Shown in pieces: positions 34,321 to 45,542 of a stretch of DNA of 64,000 nt; the first letter of the stretch is position 1; each line of letters begins with the position of its first letter. The notes beneath the pieces are model-generated. The model was not told where the DNA came from, did not search any database, and saw only the letters and a list, made by a program, of their open reading frames with translations. A program made the translations under genes and the position numbers. The stretch is from Cryptomeria japonica (Eukaryota; Streptophyta; Pinopsida; Cupressales; Cupressaceae), in NCBI RefSeq assembly GCF_030272615.1, contig NC_081406.1:265701192-265765191 (forward strand), written 5' to 3'.

Positions 34321-35419
34321 GAGAGGCTTTTTTGTTGCTTCCTTCACATCTTCTACTGATCGGGATTTGGTCTTGGGCATGCTATAGGCTTGGGGAATGC
34401 ACTCCTTCTCTGTTAAGCCTTGGACAACTTCTTTTAACCCTCTCATTGAACCACTTAATGTGTGTCCAGTTTGGGTCCAGCTCATCAATATCCCTCTTCA
34501 TTTTTGGGAGCACTCTTGTTATGAGGCTATTGGTAACTCTATTGGTTGTTTCCTGAAAGTCGATGAAGCTATGTCCTCAATGGACCACACTACCTTTGCC
34601 CACATTATTGTGGACATTGACATCTCCTCTCCTCTCACGAGAGATGTGGTTCTTATGGTGGGGGATAGGCCTTGGTCACAACTGCTGGATTTTGAAGGCC
34701 TCATCTTCCACTGCAGGAGATGCTTCTCTTTGGGTCATCTTGCTTCAGACTTCTCTATTTCACACCACAAAGGTGTTTCTACTTGTTGGAAGAATGCTAC
34801 TGCTGAACACTTAACAATCAATACCCTTGACTCTGTGTCTATTGGCTCCTCTCATGAGGATGATGTCAATGTCGTGCCCCTCACGACTATTGATGCTTCT
34901 GTTGGTCCTTTTGTGGCCTCATCTCCTGAGGTCCCCACTTCTACTTCTCCTGTTATGCAGCCACAATCCCCTGTTGATGGATCTTCTTTTGCTGCTATTG
35001 TCTCGTCACAACTTGCTGCTGCTCTACAACAACCTCATGCTGTTCTGTTGTAGCACCCTATTGACACGACTATTTGTAACCCTGCGGGGCACATTTCGGT
35101 TGATCTCTCCTTTGATGCACCTAATGACAACATCACCTGGACTGCGGTTGCTCATAGGCGGAAGGGGAACTCTTCTTCCTTGCCTTAAACCCCCCCTCAT
35201 TGGGGTTTGGGTGGCTCCCCCCCCCCCTTTGAGTGGGGTCTTTTTTGTTCTTCGATTGGATATGACTCCTTGCATGTCTGACTGTGTTTGTTTCTAACTG
35301 CCTTTAGGTTGTTGTTCTTTTTACCAACATCATCTCTCTTGATGTTGCTTGTTGTCTGTTGATAGTTTTTGACTATGTTAAGGGTTAGTGCCCTAGTTAA
35401 CGCTGCTTTACTAATCAAA
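34321..35419 (+). mobile_element. LINE insertion carrying ORF1 but no ORF2 (1.1 kb)
   Basis: The 17 bp perfect flanking duplications define the insert. It begins inside ORF1, so it is 5'-truncated, runs through the ORF1 end and a 3' UTR-like region of about 300 bp (CT-rich patch, then TTAGTGCCCTAGTTAACGCT) and ends TTTACTAATCAAAA. Endonuclease, RT and RNase H of ORF2 are absent although the 3' end is intact. It is either an internally deleted copy or a member of an ORF1-only family like mammalian HAL1. Confidence 0.85.
34322..35053 (+). pseudogene. LINE ORF1, DUF4283/zinc-knuckle protein, 5'-truncated
   Basis: The frame runs from the insert edge, with one TAG at 34385 (LGML-stop-AWG, probably CAG once), to the stop after 35050. 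It shows the plant LINE ORF1 pattern: GFFVASFTSSTDRDLVLG, CPVWVQLINIPLHFWEHSCY, SIGCFLKVDEA, HIIVDIDIS and WSQLLDFEGLIFHCRRC. The zinc knuckle reads CRRCFSLGHLASDF, with the last Cys replaced by Phe. The tail is Ser/Pro/Thr-rich. The protein would bind element RNA. Frame and motifs are seen; function is family knowledge. Confidence 0.85.
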
Positions 35420-35436
35420 AACAATATTCAGATCCT

Positions 35437-37784
35437 TGGGTGCTAGTTCTAACTGTACAATACCTTCAAAACCCATTCAAACCCCTTTCTATCCCAAAAA
35501 ACCCATGAACAAACCCTTCTAATAAAATAATAACAACAAAACCTTTGTTTAAAGGCTCCAATCTAATTTCCTAGCAAATGGAAGAAATTTAAACTTGATT
35601 TCTAAACTTGTTCCAACTCTTTTTCTAATGTCAAAATATGGTTCGACAACTAGGGCATCACCTAAAACCCTAAGTTACATGACCAACATAGGGAATACTT
35701 GAAAGACCTCCAAAAGCACACAAAATCTCTACAAAAAACACTAAAAAGAAAACACACAAACTTGCAATCAAAACACTTTTGAATATTTTCATTCTCTTGA
35801 AACATCAATCCCCAATTATGAAAGCAATGTTGTTTCCTAAGGTAGAAACACACCTCAACCAACTAGGGACAATATTTCACCACCTAAACTAGTAAGATTG
35901 AGGAAGGTTTTCATCCTTAACAACAACTAGAATAACTTCTTTGCTCATTTCGATAGGATCTCCTTATGCATGCAAACTCTTAATAATCCAAATGAGATCC
36001 CCAATCCTCCTTTTACAACTTTTTGAGAACTATTTTAGGAAAAAAAATGTTTTGTTTTTCTTTTGTAGTTTTAAAAAAATGCTTTTTGCATTTTGTTGGT
36101 TTTTCAAAAGTGTTTTTTATTTTTTACTACTTTTTAGGAAAGTGCTTTTTTCATTTTTGGTGTTTTTTTCAAAATTTTTGGTACTTTTGTTTATTTTTTT
36201 GAAAAATAAAATTTCTACTCAATAAGACCTCTTTGAAATATTAATAACATTTCATGTACAAAGTACCCTTTTAACTCTCCTACGCATCCACTTTTGAGGT
36301 ACAAAACATCACTTTATTTTATTTAGACACTAAAGTGAATATTAAAACATTACTTTATAACTTTAGTGAAAATATTTAAAAATAATTCCATCTATGTGAA
36401 AATGGGGTTCACTTGTCTAAACATGCTAACTAGGAATCAAACCCATTTAAATCAACATATATTAAAGATTAATCAATCGGACCAACTTTCGACCCTTGGG
36501 AGAGCGTGGCACAATGATTGAGTTATTCTTCTTTTGACTTTTGATATGACTAGATAATATGAAATGAGAAAATACAAGAATTAGGTACAAAGATGCAAAT
36601 TTGACAATAATCAACATGAATAATAAGCTACAAAATAAACATGCAAATTTTGAAGATAGATGTAGAAATTGAACTCAAAGAGGAACTTGTGTTTGTAACT
36701 TGAGCCTGAAAAATATTGGTCTACGTAGCTAGTCACCATGGTTTTGAAGATATATGATGTAAATTCTGTGAGCAGATTTTGGATCCATATGTCCTACAAA
36801 TATCTCCCTGAAATGTCGTCAAAAAAGTGTTGAACACCATAGCTAAGATACAACATATAGGGTTTTTTGCTTCTTCAAAGTTTGGATTTGTTTGTCTCGA
36901 TTTGCATTTCATGAATTTGTAATCCAATTTTGTCAGATCTGAATCCTACACACAAAAAAGAGAGAAAAAGGTGTTAGGTTGTATAGGGGCTTGCCTAAGT
37001 CAAACCCCGGGCGGGAATTAACCTTCCCTACATTAATGGTGGGTAGAAAAGAGAACTTATCCTTGTAGGGTAGAGGTTGAAAACCTAAAGGAAATGTGGA
37101 ATTGAAATGTTATACCTTTGCAATGAATCTCCTTGCCTTGAAGTCCCATGAAAGATTGATGTTGCTTGGTGGAAGTTCATGCATGCCTTTTTTTATGGAG
37201 GAAACATATAAACTTGATCGTGAATTCCATCTTGAATGCTTGATCTCTCCTTCATTGCCTTGAAAATGTTCCATTGCTTGCTCAATTGGAGTTGAATTTC
37301 TTATGAAGAGATGTTCAAATAAGGGGGTAAGACTTGCTTTTATATTCAACCTCACAAAACATGTTGAAATTTTAAAAAATGTTGCACATCAAGGAACACT
37401 TTCTTGCTTAACATTTTTTGACCATTAGAGGGTTCAAATTTGGGACACTTTTGTTTGGACCTTGGTGTTAGGTGCCATAGTATAGAGGGACTAGGGTGCT
37501 AGGTGTCTTAGTCCAAGAGGACTAGGGTGTTAGGTGCCTTAGTTTAGACCTCCTAGGTTGAGATCTGGTTGGGGAGCTTGAAAAGGTGCCGAGTCTCTAG
37601 ATTTGGGTAGTGTCTTGAGTAGAAATATTCAGTTTCAAGGGCATGAAGACAAAAACACCAAAATGAGCCCCATATGAGTGTGAATCGTATGAGGATACAA
37701 TTTACAACACACATTTTAATATCACTTTTTTCAGCAATTGAAGAGTTGGGATTCTTATTGAAATTGGCATTGTAGTTCTTTTTC
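35437..37784. other. Stretch without recognised gene
   Basis: AT-rich sequence with T-rich low complexity at 36010-36200. A three-copy tandem repeat is listed separately at 37464. No protein-coding signal is recognised. Confidence 0.5.
37464..37556. repeat. Three-copy tandem repeat, 31 bp unit
   Basis: Units start at 37464, 37495 and 37526 and share GGTG(T/C)TAGGTG(C/T)C.TAGT and an ACTAG-like end. Confidence 0.85.
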
Positions 37785-38205
37785 AATACAATAGTTCATA
37801 AGAGGATTTTTTGAGGACTTGTTTAACAATAATGAAGTAGGCCTATAGGGCCTTCTTCATTTTTTTTGTGTCATTCCCTCTAACTATCAACCCCTAATAT
37901 TTTGATCAATTTGATCAGGTTCTTATTTGTAGATTCAACTAACCCATTCCCCTATGGGTAATAGTTGGATGATGTCTTCAAGTAAATACCATTCGTGAGA
38001 GAAAATTTTGAAATCCTTTAACCATAAAATCCTTGGCATTATCTAAAATAATAGTCTTTAGTGGACCAATCCTTGTATCAAGCTCTTTTAGGAATTTTAG
38101 TATAATGTTCTCTATCACCTCTTTTAAGGGACTAGTAAGTAGCTGTAAGAATCCATTTGTGATTGCACGTGACATAGAGTTAATCATTCCAATTAAATTA
38201 AATCT
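37785..38205 (-). pseudogene. Decayed Ty3/gypsy integrase fragment
   Basis: The minus strand encodes the integrase core: KTIILDNAKDF (second catalytic Asp), then after a frame change NGIYLKTSSNYYP, a TAG stop at 37952-37954, and GNGLVESTNKNLIKLIKILG with the catalytic Glu, followed by LKKSSYELLY. It matches the integrase of the gypsy element at 60400-60830 closely, including a stop at the same YYP-Q-GNG codon. No other domains remain beside it. Confidence 0.8.
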
Positions 38206-40018
38206 TTACTATGTGAAATGTTTATGACAACGATTGGGTGGAGTGGCATATAACATTTCCTCCTTTTGCTGACAAAGAATTGACACTACTGGCACTTTCT
38301 TACTATTGGAGTAAATTAATATTTACTCATTATGCTTAAGTTTACTTAGGAATCATTATCATTTTCTAGGTACATAGGTATTTACACTCAAGTACTCATT
38401 AATAGTTGTTAATAGATATTTCCTAACCACATTAATATTTGTGGTGTATAGTTGTCAAGTGGCTGAGTTTACCTATTCTCACCTAACCTTACATCTCATT
38501 AAGACACACGGTGTTATCCTATGCTCTCATCTCCTATTGCCTTTCATTTATAAGAAAGCTCATGCACATTATATAATCATCTCAATATAATTATCTATTT
38601 GGTGAAATTTTCTTTCTCTCAATTGTGAAGGTTTATAGCTATTTGCAGGTCCTGGAGGTTGATCACTCCTACATGGCATTGAAGCCTCCATTCAACAACT
38701 CTTTTCACTGCACTTGATAGTTTTCATTAACAATTGTTTGAGATAAGTTTCAAGAAATTCTTGATTGCAGTTGAGGCATTTTTCCTCAAATTAATTGTAG
38801 ATCAATATTTCCTTCCCGGTGTTTGAATTTTTTTTAAGAATTTTTTTATTTCACTTGGTTGCATTTTTTATTGGAGCTGATTTATTGTTTGTAGACCAGT
38901 GCTTTTCATTTGTGGTTAGCACAACTACTTCATCTATTGGCATAGATTAATTAGTCATTGTAGGTGAGCTTTTTGTGCGATATTGGTTGGTGAATCATCG
39001 TTTTGGCTCGTTGGTTTCTCTTTGATGTTGGGTGGAAATTTTGTAATTAGAAGATGATTACAAAATGTGCGTTTCAGCCACAATGTGATGAGATTGAATC
39101 TCTCATCGCGAAGGGGAGGCTGCCTTCTTATTGCAATCTAATAGCTAGTATCTACCTAACTTCTATTTTTTATGCTATCTCCAAGGGTGTTACAATTATT
39201 TTATTCTTTTTTTTTTCAGAATAAATGTTCATTCAACTCTCTTTCTTCAGAATGGATCTCCTTCTTTGACAATAAAACATAAATTACAACACACTAACTT
39301 AGGCAATAATAATTGATTTAACTTTCAACCAAATAAAATAATGACTTGAAGATGCACGAGTGAATCTGTATTAACTAAGAAACCTTTGTAAGCCTAAAGT
39401 CTTATATGATCTTTGTAACTGATTCTTGAAAAATAACTTGTAATTTATGTAGATAGCTCAAAGTCTTTCCTATATATCACAATTTTTTGTACTATAAATA
39501 GATAACTTGATGTAACAAAAAGTCTCCACCTAATTATCACACACTGATAAAAGATCCACAATAATATACTATAGCACAGTCTATAATACTTTACCTTTAT
39601 ACCTTCTACTACAAAAACTTCTCACAATGCACAATTCAATATTAAAGATAGTATGCAAAGAATGACATAAGAACACTCTCACCATATAATAAAGTGCCTC
39701 CAAGACGAAGATTGGAAAACAAATCGCCTTCTTTATTGATAAAATTTTCAGCTTTTTGCTAAAGCACAAAGCCTTTGATAGCTCTTAAATCTGGTAGAGT
39801 TTTGATGCATTAGCCAAAAGATTAGTATCTACAATGAGGTATCTCCTTTATATAGAGGAGAGCTTTGAGAAAATCTAGGATTTATACAATTAATTTTGAC
39901 TTATTCAAAGTACAGTTCGATTTGATATAGGACTTGTACTTTCTTTACATGAAAACTACATATGTACAAGTAGACATGTAAAATGTCAAAAACAAAATGA
40001 AAATTAAAATAACAAAAC
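38206..40018. other. Stretch without recognised gene
   Basis: AT-rich sequence with T runs. I see no coding signal; small ORFs are below 70 codons and match nothing I know. Confidence 0.5.
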
Positions 40019-41100
40019 TTAATAAAAACTACCAAGTGTTGGGGGACACTTCTTCTTCTTCTTCTTCTTCTTATTTAGATATTGGTCAAATTTACCGAGG
40101 GCTTCTTTCATTGGGGATTCATCAGGTCCATTAATGCAACTTGCAATGGCATGAGTTCGAGTGACTAAATCACCAATGCTAAAATACCGTTTCTTATGTT
40201 TCATCATAAGAGATTCTAAATTATCCAAGATTACCTAAAAGTCTGCCAGTTTGTCAATAGAAGGAATTGCAATTTCTTCTTTGTCCATTTTTGTGCTACC
40301 CAATAGACAATTTTTGGATAATAGAGTCAATAGGTAGGAGCTTCTAGTTATCACCCACTATCTTGCACAGAAACTCAAAGCCTTTATTGATAATGTGAAG
40401 CCTTATCTCATTGCAGTCCTTCTAAGATTTCTAAACATCTTTGATTAACCATTCAAAAGCATCGATTTTGTATTCCAAGGCTTCTCATTGTTCAATATGC
40501 ATTTGACTGGTGGGAATGACTTCACTATCAAGAAGAACATCCAATTCAAAACTTAATCTTGAGCCAAGCGTTAAGGTCCTTTTCCTATACTTGTAATTAT
40601 AGTGACAACAAATCGAGTGTTTGATCTAATTGAGATCCCACACCATCCAAGTTATTCAACAACTTAATTGAGGAACTCAAAATGTGTGTTCCTTGTGATA
40701 GCATCTTGTCTGCCCATGTAGTAACAACTCTTCCATGAACTACAATTCGTTCTGCCTTTTTCATAACTTATTCATCAATAGAAGAACCAATTGGTTTAAT
40801 CACTTGTGAGGACCAAGTGATCTTGTACAATACAAAAGTAAGTTTCTCCTTTTAAAGTTTGAGCTTATCTTTGATCTCTTTAAGTTTTTCGTACCTCTCA
40901 ATCAAAGCTTCAAGTGTTGATTGGGAATCTTCTTTGGCACTCTCATGATTCTGATTTCCAAGGTCAATCCTCTCCACTTCATGATCTGTTTCTTAAATCT
41001 CATCAATTGATTTGCCTTGAGGAGGGATTGCCACTTTTGCATATTTATTTCTTAACTCGTGTAATTTTATCCTTGAAAGAGTTTTCACTTTCTTGAGATC
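40019..41100 (-). pseudogene. Decayed charged, coiled-coil-like ORF of unknown family
   Basis: The minus strand keeps a protein-like frame over about 350 codons with repeated stops and two frame changes (near 40540 and 40290). Readable stretches include DLKKVKTLSRIKLHELRNKY, STLEALIERYEKLKEIKDKL, TTWADKMLSQGTHILSSSIK, CNEIRLHIINKGFEFLCKIV and, at the end, FDQYLNKKKKKKKKCPPTLG. At least six stops are TAG or TAA at positions where Gln would fit. It is Leu/Lys/Glu-rich with a Lys tail. The upstream end abuts the proposed gypsy LTR at 41101, so that element may have inserted into it. It could be an accessory ORF of an unknown retroelement. I do not recognise it. Confidence 0.45.
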
Positions 41101-42306
41101 TGTGGATAAATCCAAGTCTTTCCATGAGCCCCATCATTGTTTCATTGGGCCTTTTGTTCGAGGTCCTTTTCCTGTTTCTACCACGCATCAGATGAGTGTG
41201 GTTTTGAGAAGGCTCTTTTCTTTTTCTCTCTTCGCGCTCTGCCATGCTGCCACATGTCCCCTCTTAGAGTTTTTGTTTTGGCCTCCAAAAAGGGCCCACC
41301 TACTTCAAATCAGGGCCGCCACACGTCAAGCGGGTGGGGTTTCTTTGAGGGGGTAAGGTAGACATACCAAGATTTCCCACCTGCATGCCATGTGTCTCGC
41401 CCATGGGCCTTTGAAAGGAAAAAGAGAATAGAAGGGTAGGGAGTTTCGCTTTGCTTCCACACATCTCATCATCTGGGTAGCTCCACGTGTAAACAAGGCA
41501 CAATTTTGAAAGACGTTAAGGCTTGTGAAAAGCGTAGGAGTCTCATCTAACGATGAAGAATCACTCCGACGCTAGGCGGGTTTATTTGTAGAACCTTTTT
41601 GTTGAGGCAATTGGAACGCTAATGATGGGAAAGAGTGGGAGTACAAGGATCAAACAAGGGACCAATAACATGATTTGGGAACATCCGAGTTGTTATTTGG
41701 AGATCTGCACCCATGTCTGAGAAAGATATAAAAGAGAGTTTTGATATCATTTGAGGGGGGGAATTCACACAGAGAATAGAATTTTAGCTCTGTAACTTAG
41801 ACTTTAGCATTTTATTTTGCAAATCTAACAATTGAACTTTGCCAATTTTTGACCTTTTCGTATGTCTGCTTATGTTTTATGATAACACTTTATGTCATTT
41901 TGGAGAAATGACTAATTTCTTGAATCTATATAATCTCTTAGTAATATCAAACATAACTTCTGTTGGTCGAATCATGTCTCAGACTCTTTCAATTCAGTAT
42001 TAGCTGTGTTTGCATTATATTATGTTGCTTGTGAATTCTTTTTGCAAACAATGGTTATTAAAGTTTTAGCCTTTAAATTGTGCATTTCATGTATGGTTTA
42101 TTGTGCATCTAAGGTTTTAAGTTCTAGCATATTGCCTTAGTTAGCTTGTTTATTTTTAGTTTTTCTCTCTCTCTCCCTTTTCCCTTTGCATAAATGAAGA
42201 GTCGACTTCTAAAATCCCGAAGGTTGTTCATTGAGGCGCAATAGGTCCCCTACTTAATGAACTTCTCATAAGGTTGTTATCTTAAAAGAAATTTTAGGTC
42301 TCAACA
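41101..42306 (+). repeat. 5' LTR of the gypsy element (about 1.2 kb; left edge uncertain)
   Basis: The right edge is supported by TCTCAACA followed at 42307 by a primer-site-like TTTTTCTAGTACGCCTAGTG. A TATA box (GATATAAAAGAGAG) lies near 41726-41739 and a G-box-like CCACGTGT near 41483. The left edge is placed at TGTGGATAAA because the minus-strand ORF to its left stops there; no 3' LTR is in the window to confirm it. Confidence 0.5.
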
Positions 42307-42327
42307 GTTCTTTTTCTAGTACGCCTA

Positions 42328-43860
42328 GTGGGACCGAAGTTTTCTCTAAGCAAAAGGGGGTGTATGAGTCATAGGCCTATTACTAGATCCCAATTTGCTG
42401 TAAATCCAAGCTTATTGGTACCACCTTTGGTAACAATCCAAACAAGAATCTCGAGAGGAGGTGTTCAAGACCCAATACAAGTCCCAATTCAATCCTCCAT
42501 CCAAAAGGTTGTTCCCCGTCCTCAAAATTTTGTCACATGGAATAGTGGGAGTTCACTTATTTCACTCGTGCCTCCTGCACAATGGGATCCTATCATGACT
42601 TCCTCCTTGAAGGCTCTCCCAAAGATAAACCATAGAAGATTTTAAAACTCCTGGGAAGCACTTGTAAGACGTAGTGGATGTTTGCAATGTGCGTAATGTC
42701 ACACAACAAAATGTGACACTAAGGCTTCTCACAACCTCCTTCAAAGGGAAATCACAAAATTGGTGTAGATCTCTGCCGCCAAATTCAATTGTTGACTGGG
42801 ACCAGCTCAGAGACCGATTCTTCAAATGTTCCATTGAGAAAGGCGATAGATCTTCATTGCTACAACAATTAATGACTATAAAGCGAGCTCCTCAAGAAGC
42901 TGTGATTGATTTCAATACTAGGTTTCATAAAACTTGGCAAAGGATCCCAGTAACTACTTGTCCTCCATTTGACATAGAATTTGTCTTTTAGCTTAAATCT
43001 TTTAATTCTGACATATCTATCATGATCCAATCTTTTGGCGGGAATACTCTTCTGGATGCCTATGAGATTGCAGTTCAAGTTGAGAATAATATTTTTAACG
43101 TTGGGAAGCTCTTGTTGAGACCACCCATGTTTGTCTTCCCTGAATTGTCAGGCCAAACATTTGATCAAACACCTCTGAGCACAACTACGCCTCCGCAGTC
43201 TATGTATATTTATCCGAATTCTCAACAAAGTAGTGATTCCGCTTCAACTTCCTTAGTTGTTGAAGAAAATGATATGAAGAATCTGTTGCAAACCTTTTCA
43301 AATGAGATAATCAACATCAAAAGGCAATAGATAGCACCTGCAAGACCTCCATTTCAAAATTATCAAGGTGGATGGTCTTCGTATCAACAAAACCAGTTTC
43401 AGGGGGGTGCAAAGACTGCCCAACCATAGCCAAACAACTAGATCGTACCAATACCAACTTCCTTGCAAGCTATTCCCCTTAACCAAAACAAGGAGTTGGT
43501 TGTGGGCCAAAATACTTTAGCGGACGATACCAATTCCTGGTGTTTCCCATGCAATGCAACTCACATGCCATGAAATTGTCTGTGGGAAAATTGACAACAA
43601 AAGTTAGCCGAGCAACGAATCTAAGGAGTTACCCCGGATGCTGGAGTATACGCTTCTCTTGGGATGGACAATGTTGTGCTCACCGCTCAAATGCAAGGCA
43701 TGTCTTTGGAACAATAATATGAAATTGCCCCTGATCATGCACTTTTTCTCATGGATGGAGGGTGAAGAAGCAGTATTTGCAAATGATGCTTCAACTCCAA
43801 AAGCTCCCCACATAGAATCCGGCTATAACCTCCGCTCAAAGAATAGATTCATGGGATAAT
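42328..43860 (+). pseudogene. gag of the gypsy element
   Basis: The start (MGPKFSLSKRGCMSHRPITR) lies 21 nt after the primer-site region. After a frame change the capsid domain is clear: VTLRLLTTSFKGKSQNWCRS, IVDWDQLRDRFFKCS and QEAVIDFNTRFHKTWQRIPV. A TAG at 42989 interrupts it. Part of the region between the N-terminus and the capsid domain seems missing. A short Cys/His motif (WCFPCNATHMPWNC) near 43540 stands where the nucleocapsid zinc knuckle would be, in a C-x2-C-x3-H-x4-C form. Confidence 0.8.
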
Positions 43861-44086
43861 CTGTGATTCAGAAACCTAAGGAAAGTTCAGACAAAGCTCA
43901 AGATCAACTTTCTATAATTCCACCTTTCCAAAATCCCAAGGAGGTCATACCCTATAAGCCAAAGGAACCAATACTATCCCCTCCGATGAGCCTCAATATG
44001 GTGGAAAAAATAAAAAAAGATCCCACAAGCGTATCCTTGTGGGATATTCTACTATTCTCAAGCAAAAATATATGTTGTAGGAAGCA

Positions 44087-44570
44087 TTGGGCGAGACAAA
44101 GAATATCATAAATGGAATAGTTGCAAAGCCAACATTAGCGAAAGATAAAAAGCCTGAAGTTGAGAGTCAATCACATCAAACCGCAGTACACACAAATGAA
44201 AGAGAGGCTCTTGCAAATGAAAAAGTAGACAAACCAAAGCCCACTCCCTTCATTTTGACTCTCATTGTAGAAGATAAATTAATTCATAATTCAATGATTG
44301 ATTTCAGGACCAATACTATTGTGATGCCGAAGCAAATAGCTGAAGTCTTAAAGCTTAAATACGAGCCCTTGGATAGAGGAGTCATGCATCTGGATGGGAA
44401 TAAAGTTCAAGCCATAGGTGTAATTAAAAAAATCCTGCCGACTTTGTATGCTTGTCCTAGCATCACAATTCCTCAAGAGGTGGTGATAATTGATATTCCC
44501 CTATTTTTGGTCTTTGCCTATCAAGAGATTTCACTACAAAAATAGGTAGATATCTTTCCCTAGATTGGTT
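44087..44570 (+). pseudogene. Aspartic protease region of the gypsy element
   Basis: The frame shows PTPFILTLIVEDKLIHNSMI then DFRTNTIVMPKQIAEVLKLK, GVMHLDGNKVQAIGVI and IPQEVVIIDIPLFLVFAYQE, the gypsy retropepsin pattern. The catalytic D-S-G reads D-F-R near 44300, so the protease is dead. A stop follows at 44543. Confidence 0.8.
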
Positions 44571-44831
44571 GCACCTTATTCTAAGAACTAACCATGGGGC
44601 TAAGTTAAAAATAGTGTTTGAACCTTTTCATTCTTAGCACCTAGCTGATGAGGCCTTAATGAATTTTGAGGCATCCCATACCATTGTTACCAAAGACAAA
44701 ATTCGATGTGTGGAGTTACTCAAAGATGAGGAGGTAATAGGTGATTGAACTCCTAAGAAAGAAGTTTTTTGAAATGAGTTCATAGAAATAGATCCATTTG
44801 ACAATTCCATGCTATCGACATTGGAACTTAT

Positions 44832-45460
44832 GTGATTTTTGATGAACATCAATTAATCCCCAAGGTTTCAAAGGACTCCCAAGATAAAGGGAAAGAAGAA
44901 GAGGATCAAAATTGTAAGCTTTGGACTCTGCATTTTGATGGAGCAAGGTGTAAGACATGGTTTGGAGCTGGCATTTTCCTGACATCCCCATCTTGTGAGC
45001 AAACCCTTAGATCGTTCCATTTTCAGTTCTCTTGCTCAAATAATGAGGCGGAGTATGAAGGTTTTGTTCATGGACTGAGCCTTGCTGACCACATGGGTAT
45101 CAAGAAACTTCGAGTCTTTAGAGACTCTGAGCTAGTAGTTAAGTAAGTACGAGACATATCTGTAGCAAAACATGTCCACATGCGCTCATATTGACAAAGA
45201 GTTTGGGATTTGATAGAGTGTTTCCAAGACTTTGATATTTAAGGGATTCACAAAAAGCAAAATGTGATTGCAAACTGGTTGGCTATGGTAGGATCCCAGT
45301 TTGATCTCGTTTCTGACTTATTGGATAAGAAGCATTCTGTCTGGGTGATAGTGAGACTGTCAGTCTCGGATAATGATCAAAATTGGCAAGTGTTTGAGAA
45401 TGATGAGCATATTGAAATGTTTATCCAACAATCTCGCGAGTTTGCCGATTAGTTGCAACC
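44832..45460 (+). pseudogene. Extra RNase H domain of the gypsy element, placed before RT
   Basis: The frame reads KLWTLHFDGARCKTWFGAGI, SNNEAEYEGFVHGLSLADHM and LRVFRDSELVVK, the D...E...D pattern of the RNase H fold; the last Asp expected in a NxxADxLA context reads IANWLA near 45270. The NNEAEYEG form is that of the archaeal/cellular-type RNase H known as an extra domain in Tat-group gypsy elements. Here it lies between protease and RT, in sequence continuous with both, and a normal gypsy RNase H follows RT. Three stops interrupt it (45144, 45192, 45240). Confidence 0.8.
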
Positions 45461-45542
45461 CAAAGTAATAGAAACATATGATGATTAAATTATCCAACTT
45501 AGAACTAATAAACTCCCAAGAGGGATAATTACTTTAGAAAAA

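Noticed and set aside
34827..35297. 156-codon plus-strand ORF very rich in Leu
   Set aside because: Overlaps the LINE ORF1 Ser/Pro-rich tail in another frame; the Leu runs come from CT-rich codons out of frame.
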